The notes beneath the pieces are model-generated. The model searched no databases. It worked only from the letters and a program-made list of their open reading frames with translations, and had not been told where the DNA came from. 64,000 nt of DNA from Yamagishiella unicocca (Eukaryota > Chlorophyta > Chlorophyceae > Chlamydomonadales > Volvocaceae), in NCBI GenBank assembly GCA_003116995.1, contig BDSL01000026.1, positions 682,001-746,000 on the forward strand. Direction: 5' to 3'. A program made the position numbers and the translations under genes. Positions 53,618 to 64,000 of the stretch are shown piece after piece; positions within the stretch are counted from its first letter, which is position 1; each line of letters starts with the position of its first letter.

Positions 53618-55483
53618 GGCCAGTTCACGTCCCCGAGATTGCCTTGCCTAGCCCGCAGGGGCCAACCACGTATTAACGCGAGTTCCAAACCCTGGGCTAC
53701 TGATTTGGTTCCCCTGAAAGGGACGGTTGGAGGAGTGTGCAAGACCCCAACCCACGCGCAGCTATTTATTTCATTATGTATGTCAGTTCGTAAGGCGTGA
53801 CAAAGACAAGCATGGCAAAGCGAACCGTTCATGGCAAAGTGAGCCGTCTCTGGATGCGTACAGTTGCTGTGAGGCGATTTACACATGACAGCAATAAGCG
53901 GTTACCTCGTCACGGAGCCGCGCTCACTTATATTGGGCCAGATTGCACAGGGTGCACTGTGGTCAGCGTGGGCGTGAGACGTGTACCGCACCTGGATTAT
54001 TGCGCAGTGTGGCATCGTCGGCAAGACGTGGGTATGCACTGCATGCAGAGGCAAGGCATTTTTGTAGTCATCGTGACATTCATGCGATTACATTTGGAGA
54101 GCTTGCGTCGCCTGCCAGAAACGTTGAGGCTCCTGTAGGGCAATGTAGTTGTAGCGCGTAGTTGCAATCTGTGGCCTGGACGACCCAGTAAGCCTCCCCT
54201 ACGCGGACTGCTAGCTATTGGCTAGCTCTCACGCAGCACGGAAGGATGTTGCAGGACGTTAGCACTCGGCCACTACACTATATGCCAATGCGACGCCCAT
54301 GGCTTATGGCGTCCTACTTTAATAACACTCTGGAGGATATAGCCTAGGACCGTAGCACCATAGGCTCAGAGCCATCATAGCCTTCATAGGTCATAGCCAA
54401 ACTGCGAGGGAGACTGCACAACGCCGACATGTACAGCCTTTGCGTTGGCAGGGCCTGGCAGGGTTTGCCTACAGCTGCAAATTACCAAGCCGCTGGGCAG
54501 GGGACGAGGGGAGCCGCTGGAGTCGCGGTAGCCGGTGATGTCCGTTGTGCCATGCTGGCGCTGTCAGCCAAAGTTGCAGGATAGCCTAGCCACCGGATGT
54601 CACCCGTTGTCACAAAAGTCACCAGAGACGTCAAGAGCCACGGAACAGGGAAGGTTGGGCGCAGGGGAGGTTGAGCTCGGTGTAATCGAGTACACCGGCA
54701 AGGGCATGCAACAGAAGCTACGAAGAGCGGTGTCATAGTGGGGCTATTTTGATTGTTGCGTGGGATTTAGGGCCTCAACCCTGTGTCAACCTGCGTGGTA
54801 GGGACCACGTCGGGTAGCGTTGGGTAACACCCTATACTAGACCCACAACAGCAAAACCAGCCTCCTGCCTGGTCAGTGCCCCCAACCTTCCCTGATGTGC
54901 ACATTATATCTGCACCTGCCTCGGCCCATTGCTTTGGGTCACTGCTTCGCAATGGTTTGATGCGCATTATTGTCAGATTTGTCACCGCCTTCCAACTAGC
55001 AGACCACATCGTAGTAGCAGCTTCGTAGAACGTTTAGTAGTATACTGGTAGAAGCAATATGTAGCTTCAACCACAGTATGTTTACCTCTGACGTTCCTTT
55101 TACCTGCCAATCTTACAACGCACACCACGAAATATTCGGACTTCAGCATGTCTGAGGAACATGACATCTTAATCGGTTATCGCTGAGCAGGCACAAATTA
55201 GGGCCTTATGGCCCATTGAACATGCTTTGGGTGTTCCGTTTTCATGAAGTTGTGACGATACATTATGAAGTGTTTTCTTAGCGTCACGCATTAATAACAG
55301 TAGTACATACGTGTACAATAGCAGGATAGAGCGTCCGAGGATACGAGCAGATCATTCGGTCTTAGGCCCTGCCAGAAAGCTGAACGGGCGGTTTGCGAAT
55401 ATTGACTATCTTTAACTTGAACCATTTGAAGATGCGGCACTAGAAGCTCTGGTTGGTGCCGTGTTGGACACGGACCTGCAGGA
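53618..55483. other. Spacer between the propeller-protein gene and UNC50
   Basis: Short frames at 53797-54138 and 54482-54736 have no recognisable content. A patch of degenerate CATAG-containing repeats lies near 54345-54405. The UNC50 promoter should lie at the right end. Nothing else recognised. Confidence 0.5.
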
Positions 55484-56997
55484 ATGCAGCTGCCCACGTC
55501 CTCCCACCATCCTAGCAGTGGGAGACGAGCCAATGCTAAGGGTTACCTTACCACATACCTTCGGCGCTTCTTAAAGCCCAAACAATGGGACCTAGAGTGG
55601 GTTGCGCGCGTAAGCCCGCCATACGTCACGCAGACCTATGCTGAGGGCAGCTTCCTCTTCTGATGCAGATACACCTTCTGGATGATGCTCCAGCTATGCT
55701 TGTCGCCCAAGACTGCGTAAGTGTGTCCCAACTTTCCCTGCGCGGTGAAGCGCTTGGGGACATACTCTCCCCTCCCCCCGCTGCTTTGCAGCTATCGGCA
55801 CACCGCCTACCACAAGCAAACAAAAAATCAGTGGGCGCGGGATGACCCGGCCTTCATCGTCGTGTCATGTACCTTGGTGGCAGTTGCCAGTCTGGCGTAC
55901 TGCGTGACGTAGGTATTGGTTCTGGGGAATCCTGCACAGCCAATTCTGTTTCCGTGCACGCCAAAGTAATGTTTTATGCCTACAGAAGGAAAATGCAACA
56001 CACAAGTGCACCCCCATATGGTGGCTTACAATCCAGCTCGCCCGCAGGTTTGGGGACACGCTGTGGCACACGCTGTTAACCGTCCTGTCTGCAGTGCTTG
56101 TGGACTTCTTGCTGCTCGGAATCGCTGTGGCTACGGCTTGCTGGTGCGCATGCTCGCTGACGTTTGTGGGGGTTTGGAAAAGGGGGGGGGCTGCAGCGCG
56201 TGCGTTAATGGATGTGTATACATCAGCTGTTGCTCTGTTCGCAGGGTAATAACGAATCGCTTCTTGCGAAAGCGCAATCTGCATCACCACCAGGTTGAGC
56301 AACATGTGGAATGGTACGGCTGTGGGTGTGGCGTATACCAGATGCCATTGAACGCGTGATTGTGGTACTGACTGCATGATTGTGTATCATAAAATCGTGC
56401 AGGCTGTATGCTTTTGACGTCCATTGCAACTCATATTTCCCCCTGTTCTTGCTTCTCTACGGTAAGGCATCTCTCCGCACTGCCTCCTCTTGTCATTACC
56501 GTCGTCAGACTGTCTGCTGACGCCTTAGCTTCCTGACTGGACAGTCATGCAGTTCTTGCTCAGCCCAGTACTACTTTGGCGGAGTTATGTGTCATCGGCA
56601 CTGTCGAACGCATTGTACGTAATTGCGCTTGGGCTCTACCACTACATGAACTTTCTTGGCTACAGCGCCCTGCCGTTCCTCGAGAGGACCGAGGTGAGGT
56701 ATCCTGCAGGCCAAAATTTCCGAGGAAAAGTCAGTAAGCACCTTGTGAACCCATCATGCTAACCTGTTACTGCGGAGTTGCAACTGCTGTTCATTGCCAC
56801 CAATTGCGTGCACTGACAGTTTTGAAGTATGGGGCACCAGGTGGGACGTTCTACACGGCTAGACGTGTTAACGTATGGGCCCCCGGTTGCCGCAGGTGTT
56901 TTTGTGGCCCATTGGAGTGATGATGCTCTTACTCCCGTTCGCCGTGCTTTCGGGGTTCAACCCGTCCCTTTTCACTCTCAGCGTCTACTTTGGGTGA
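55484..56997 (+). CDS. UNC50: UNC50/GMH1-family Golgi membrane protein
   Basis: Conserved five-helix protein of the inner nuclear/Golgi membranes, linked to receptor trafficking in animals and Arf-GEF recruitment in yeast. Eight exons close in frame: 55484-55596, 55669-55716, 55792-55908, 56048-56143, 56245-56313, 56403-56461, 56545-56693, 56896-56997, giving 250 residues (human 259). Landmarks: YLRRFLKPKQWDLEYTFWMM, YHKQTKNQWARDDPAFIVV, VEQHVEWLYAFDVHCNSYFP, YHYMNFLGYSALPFLERTE and the final LSGFNPSLFTLSVYFG. Splice choices were fixed by phase: the first donor is GA|GTGGGT, not the later GCGC|GTAAGC. The EYTFW and HCNS details are more plant-like than animal-like. Confidence 0.95.
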
Positions 56998-57162
56998 TAC
57001 ATGGGCAGTTGAGCACGACACACTGGGGGTAGCATAGGCGGCACTAGTGGAAACGACTAGCATAGCGGAATGGCCACGGTTGCCGGCATCGGTCCGCGCA
57101 TAGGGTGGGTTCCTGCCGGTGTTCTCTACGGCCTAACGTGGAGGAAGACTGTTAAAGGATTG

Positions 57163-57228
57163 AAGTGAAGCTGAGGGGATATGCTTCTGATACCTTCCAA
57201 GTGAAGCTGAGGGGATGCGCTTCTGATA
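57163..57228. repeat. Tandem duplication, 36-bp period
   Basis: Two 30-bp copies beginning AAGTGAAGCTGAGGGGAT and ending GCTTCTGATA, at 57163-57192 and 57199-57228, with one or two differences. Confidence 0.85.
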
Positions 57229-59150
57229 ATATATCAAAATGTGCGTGACGCAGATGACATGCGCTGCGCGTAGGGGCTGCACCGCGAGAAGTACGACATA
57301 CGGTTGCAATCGAGCAGGCGTTGGCTTGGTGCTCCAATGAGTCGACGCCATCAAGTGGAGATGTGCCACCAGGCACTGTCCTTCGTTGCGTGGCTGCTAG
57401 CGCGTGACAACTTGCTTGTGCTGCTTGAGTCTCTGGGGCAGCTTTTTAGGATGCCGGCACCAGCACATGAAGAAGCTGGAAATGTATATGCTGGACTGGT
57501 AATATACAGGAGTCTAGATGTCAAAGCCCCGCCTCATCCATCGCCGTCGTTTGATTTCTGTCGCTTGCTGTCAGCATGTCAGACGACGGTGTCGCTCAGA
57601 AGCATTTGTGAACTCCCCATAGCGTCAAGCAGGGGCGTGTTTTCTCTTCCGTTTGAAATCTAAACCGCATAGTAGGAACAGTGGCCAGCGGTTGGGTCCG
57701 AAATGTTTCAGAGTGGGCCAGGTGCGCACGGACATCGTAAATTGAAATAAACAGTTACACCATCGTAGTACAGTTGTTGACTGTACGAGATGCACTGTGA
57801 CTGCACTAGTTTAGGCGGTGGCTGCTACCCGTATACAAATTGTTCGCATGATTGTCGACCCCTGGGAGGAGGTGAGGGCAGGTTATACGAAATGGGGTCC
57901 ACAGACGCTCACAGACGCAAAGCCATGGTGAACCTAGTTCTCCCGCTCTCGCCTGTTGGGCCACATACAGCAAATAACATCGCTGTGGAAGAGGGGAGCT
58001 GTGGACAAGTTCGAGCGCAGGTATGCAGCCAGCAGATGGTTCCGAGGAAAGGATCTTCAGTTCTCCAAAGGAAACTGGGTGCGTAAGGAAAACGCAAGGT
58101 GCATCGGCTCAAGTACCTAACAAATGACCATGCCACGCCCTTTCGTTGGATGCCTTCCTATTCCATGGGGCCTAGGCATAGAGCGGAAGGTTGCATTGAT
58201 CTGCTAGCAGCTTAGTGAATCTTTCCCCCCAAGGCCTTGTCCTCTTGCCCTAGTCTCTGCCGGCGCTGCTGGGCAGTGTGGCTTTTGAAGCTTGCAGGTC
58301 ACAAAATGTTTTTACCGATAGCTATTCCGTACATCTGTTATGTGTCGGTCTTTTCTCATGGACGCAGTGTTCATCCCACCCAACTTTCGCACAGCTTTGT
58401 TTTTGTGACACATCCTTAGTTCATGACATGTCGAATCCTGAATGATGAGTCATCTTGGGCCTTCATTTATCCGATTTGGAGAGCACTGCTGATCATGACG
58501 TTCAGGCTTTTAGCACACAACTACGACGCCGGCGGCGACGCAATTTGCATTGCAGGCGTCGCCGTTAGGATTGCGCAGGTGTTTGCGAGTCACCTTGCCT
58601 TAGAAACCAACGAACGCATCGTAGCACTGACCCATAATTCGATGGCACGGTATGCGGGTGACATACACGTGAGCTGGCCATAAATTTGCAGGCAACGACA
58701 TATATTGCGTTCGTATTGGCGTTGGTGCACTATGAATGAATGCAGCATTCAGTCCACTCTCTTTACTCGGCGGTGGCGCTGGCTAGAGAGGTGACATGCA
58801 ACGACGCGTGGAATATCCAGCCATCACTAACCACCGCCGCGTAGTCATATCCTCCTCAATTCTGCATGACACTGGTCGAATCCAAACCTAACTCTGGAGG
58901 AAACTGCCAATCCCTGCAAGCTCACATACCAGGCAATGTGAAATGGACCCGTCTGGTAGATTCAGATAACGGGTACGATACGAGGATATACCGAGGCACA
59001 GCGTTGCCAGCAGCGCCAAACTTCATTACAATCCGTGAGGATTTGGAGCTTGGTTCCGAAACAAAACGTTTACCGACAGGCATGGATCTCCAAAAAATGA
59101 AGGACTCACAGCTCATCCGAAAACAAAAAGGCCTTTCCCACACCACTTCT

Positions 59151-59155
59151 TTACA
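59151..59155 (-). terminator. TGTAA poly(A) signal of SAM synthetase
   Basis: TTACA on the plus strand, 83 nt past the SAM synthetase stop. Motif and position only. Confidence 0.45.
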
Positions 59156-59237
59156 TCCAGTCTGCACATCCTACCGTCAGCAAGAGCATCACAATAAGCT
59201 CCTCCGCGTGTCGTATTGAGCAGCAGTCCGCTGAAGC

Positions 59238-61311
59238 TTACTCCAGCTTCTTCACCACCTCCCAGGTGAAGTCCGGGTCGTCCCTGCCGAAATGCCCGTA
59301 GGCAGCGGTCTTCTGGAACCTCTTGTTGCCACCGCGCTTCAGGTCCAGGTTCTTGCCGATGAGTCCTGAAATGTTAAGATACGGGGGGGTCCCTTAACGC
59401 ACATTTCCCTGCGTGCTAAACTGCATCAGATCTGCAGGTTAAGCATTTCCTGATTTGGGGTCAACAACCCCTGTAGTGAACATTCACGCTTGAAACAGAA
59501 CGCACCGGGGCGGAAGTCGAAGGCCTTGCGGATCATTGCAAGGATATCTGCGTCCGGCATCGTTCCAGTGCCGTAAGTGTCGACGAAGACCGACAGCGGC
59601 TCCGCCACGGCAATCGAGTAGGATACCTGCACCAGGCACCTGCAGAAAGACAATGCGATATCCCGGGTAAACGGAGATACGCCTGTGCCGCTACAATGTG
59701 GGCTTGCCTTGGGCCGAAGCCTAACACGCAGTCATCCATCCTTTTTACCTGCGCGCCAAGCCCGAAGCAACGACAGACTTTGCGGCCTGGCGAGCGATGT
59801 ATGCTCCCGACCTGTCCACCTTCGTGGGGTCCTTGCCCGAGAACGCGCCACCACCGTGCGCGCCCCAGCCGCCGTACGTGTCGATAATGATCTTGCGACC
59901 CGTGAGGCCGGCGTCCCCATGCGGACCACCGATGACGAAACGGCCCGAAGGGTTCAAGTGGAAGATGGTCTTGTCGTCCAGGTACTTGGCTGGCACAACG
60001 GGCTTGATGACGTGCTCCATCAGGTCAGCGCGAATCTGCTCATTAGTCACGTCCGGGCTGTGCTGCGTCGAAATCAGGATCGTGTGCACGCGCTGGGGCA
60101 CCATGGCACCACCGTCGCGCTTGTACTCCACGGTGACCTGCGTTGCCGCCCAGCAGGTAAGCGGTACGGGGCAACAATGCGTATGCATGACCAATAGCAG
60201 AGGGGATGAAACCACATCCACTCGGATGGGCGTCGAAATGCACTTCTTTGTAATGGTGTTGCCAAATTACGCACGGGTTTTGGCCCCAATGACTCGGGTA
60301 AAACCGATATGTGGGTTTGCCGGACCAACAATAAGAGCTGAGGTGGCCGAGGGAGAACATATTACGTCCATTCCCTATAGCGTCGTGCTCTCATCCCGGC
60401 ATGGTCGCCAGGATACAGCGATGAGCCGGCAAGCTTGCATGGGTCTGCCAGCATTACCTGGGTCTTGCCGTCTGGGCGAAGCCACGGGCAGGTGCCGTCC
60501 TTGCGGACCTGAGTCAACTTGTATCCTAGTTGAGTGGCCAGCACGTGGGTAAGCGGCATGAGCTCCTCAGTCTCGTCGGTCGCGTAGCCGAACATGTGGC
60601 CCTGGTCACCAGCGCCAATGTCCTCAAGGCTCTTGGTACCCATGCCGTGCACGCCCTGGCCAATGTCAGGCGACTGCTCCTCGATGTGAACAAGCACCTG
60701 AAAAACCATGACCACTCCAACCGTCAAAAAAACGAACCTCAGTCGCAAATCCATGGCCACGCGCGCACTCAGGAAGCCCGCTCGCCTTGCATTTGTCAGC
60801 ATCCAGGCCCACATCCTCGGACGTAAAGCCAATCTCCTTGCAGACGCGGCGCACAATGGCCTCGTAGTCGACCTTGGCCTTGGTGGTGATCTCACCAAAC
60901 ACCATCACCATGCCAGTCTTGCACGCAGTCTCGCAGGCAACCTGTGCAGCGACGAACAGCTGCTGAACACTGTCCCCAACAACAGTGTGTCACGTAGGTT
61001 ACCTTGGAGTCCGGGTCCTGCTCCAGGCAAGCGTCCAGGACAGCATCGGACACCTGCAGGACGCGATCGCCAGGCCAAGAAATGTAGGATCCTGAACTGG
61101 AAGTCCTTACTTAGCGGATTGCTTTTGAAATCACAACCTAAGACTGAGGAACAGTTATATTCGGATGTTTGCAGCCCCATAGACGCCCTCTGCACTTGTA
61201 ACCGCCGCCGCACGCGCGCCGCCGAGAACCACCTGCCTGGTCGCAAATCTTATCAGGGTGGCCTTCATTGACCGACTCCGACGTGAACAGGAACGTTTCT
61301 AGCGCGGCCAT
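59238..61311 (-). CDS. SAMS: S-adenosylmethionine synthetase
   Basis: Makes S-adenosylmethionine from methionine and ATP in the cytosol. Seven exons close in frame: 61311-61237, 61053-61003, 60941-60786, 60697-60458, 60137-59749, 59639-59506, 59365-59238, giving 390 residues (plant enzymes about 393). Landmarks: [31 protein letters not shown], the [16 protein letters not shown] signature, [20 protein letters not shown] with [19 protein letters not shown] (the P-loop-like glycine-rich motif), and the closing [11 protein letters not shown]. Introns 1 and 3 begin with GC (CAG|GCAGGT and AAG|GCGAGC). At both places the family sequence (ICDQ-VSDAV and [12 protein letters not shown]) demands the break exactly there, and no nearby GT keeps frame. 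It is head to head with the Hsp70 gene. Confidence 0.97.
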
Positions 61312-61532
61312 TCTGCATCACAGCAAGAATTCGGTTCAGGCCATCGACATTGCGTACAAAACCTACAGGTTGCGTACAAAAAAAATTCCTTACGTTGAAA
61401 AAGCCCCTCTACAGGGACAGATATCCTCCACCGCAAAGAGCAAATACAGGAATGGGCCTCCCCTCTAAATTGCGCCAACTCGCCTAAACCCTGCCCTAAG
61501 CCCTGCCCCAATCGCGTGCCGAGCCACAAGGC

Positions 61533-61551
61533 CGAAAAGACGAGAAGCTTC
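61533..61551 (+). promoter_or_regulatory. Heat-shock-element-like repeat upstream of Hsp70
   Basis: GAAAAGACGAGAAGCTTC: GAA at 61533, then the inverted pair GAA-GC-TTC at 61544-61551. This approximates alternating nGAAn units, with an 11-bp rather than 10-bp step between the first two. It suits an Hsp70 promoter but has not been tested. Confidence 0.45.
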
Positions 61552-61605
61552 ATGCCCCTACGTGCATCTACTAGAATAGCTGCGTTTGCTTCACAATATT
61601 TTCGT

Positions 61606-61610
61606 TATAA
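61606..61610 (+). promoter_or_regulatory. Candidate TATA box of Hsp70
   Basis: TATAA in an AT-rich stretch, 60 bp upstream of the ATG, which would give a 5' leader of about 30 nt. Confidence 0.4.
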
Positions 61611-61669
61611 GGCATATTTCTTTGCTGTGTAGTAGTGTTCTTTGCTAATCCTTCCTATTACTCAAGAAA

Positions 61670-64000
<2,331 letters not shown>

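Larger units (their letters stand above)
56998..59237. other. Convergent spacer between UNC50 and SAM synthetase
   Basis: 2.2 kb. Frames at 57304-57663, 57790-58086 and 58423-58683 are open but share no recognisable motif and do not splice into a convincing product. A 36-bp tandem duplication is at 57163, and the SAM synthetase poly(A) motif at 59151. Confidence 0.5.
61312..61669. promoter_or_regulatory. Bidirectional promoter region of SAM synthetase and plastid Hsp70
   Basis: The two start codons are 358 bp apart and point outward. On the Hsp70 side TATAA lies at 61606-61610, about 60 bp before the ATG. Heat-shock-element-like GAA/TTC units lie about 120-135 bp upstream of the ATG. No obvious TATA box is seen close to the SAM synthetase start. 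Confidence 0.6.

Noticed and set aside
57304..58683. Open frames with some hydrophobic runs between UNC50 and SAM synthetase
   Set aside because: No family motif, no consistent splice phases, and UNC50 already ends cleanly at 56997.
59797..60552. Long plus-strand frame of 251 codons
   Set aside because: It is the antisense shadow of SAM synthetase exons 4-5, whose conserved protein lies on the other strand.

Overview
This is eukaryotic nuclear DNA, most likely from a chlorophyte green alga of the volvocine/Chlamydomonadales type. The protein genes are dense in spliceosomal introns. The UNC50, SAM synthetase and BASS-type transporter homologues look plant-like. One gene encodes a DnaK-type Hsp70 with a plastid-type leader. 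Another encodes an EF-Tu of the mitochondrial type. Several genes carry TGTAA, the volvocine poly(A) signal, downstream of the stop. A hybrid histidine kinase carries long Ala/Ser/Gly-rich inserts, as algal proteins often do. The lineage is an inference; I ran no search. The code is standard.

Layout, left to right. Aspartate aminotransferase (-, 3' end beyond the left edge) diverges from SF3B4 (+). A hybrid sensor histidine kinase (-) and WDR18/Ipi3 (-) follow. After a 3.1-kb spacer come a bile-acid/Na+ symporter-family (BASS4/SLC10A7-like) protein (+), N-myristoyltransferase (+), a multi-pass protein of unknown family (+) and the Rgp1 subunit of the Rab6 GEF (+). Then come mitochondrial EF-Tu (-, 15 exons), V-ATPase subunit C (-), a signal-peptide protein resembling five-bladed-propeller glycosidase/mannosyltransferase families (+), UNC50 (+), SAM synthetase (-) and plastid Hsp70 (+, runs off the right edge). 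I traced exon by exon to reading-frame closure for SF3B4, WDR18, the symporter, NMT, EF-Tu, V-ATPase C, the propeller protein, UNC50 and SAM synthetase. Aspartate aminotransferase and Hsp70 close as far as the window goes. The histidine kinase lacks its first exon. The multi-pass protein and Rgp1 each have one unresolved splice junction.

The genes are housekeeping and do not form a pathway island. Three act in the Golgi or secretory system (Rgp1, UNC50, and probably the propeller protein) and V-ATPase acidifies the same compartments, but nothing shows this clustering is more than chance. SAM synthetase and plastid Hsp70 are head to head across 358 bp that contains heat-shock-element-like repeats.

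I see no mobile element with coding capacity, no rRNA or tRNA gene, and no clear unknown multi-gene system. The points most worth a second look are four GC-AG introns in three genes, a kinase whose ATPase and receiver domains are both split by inserts, an in-frame 15-nt microexon carrying the key motif of the propeller protein, the unassigned multi-pass protein, and a short repeat shared by introns of two different genes.
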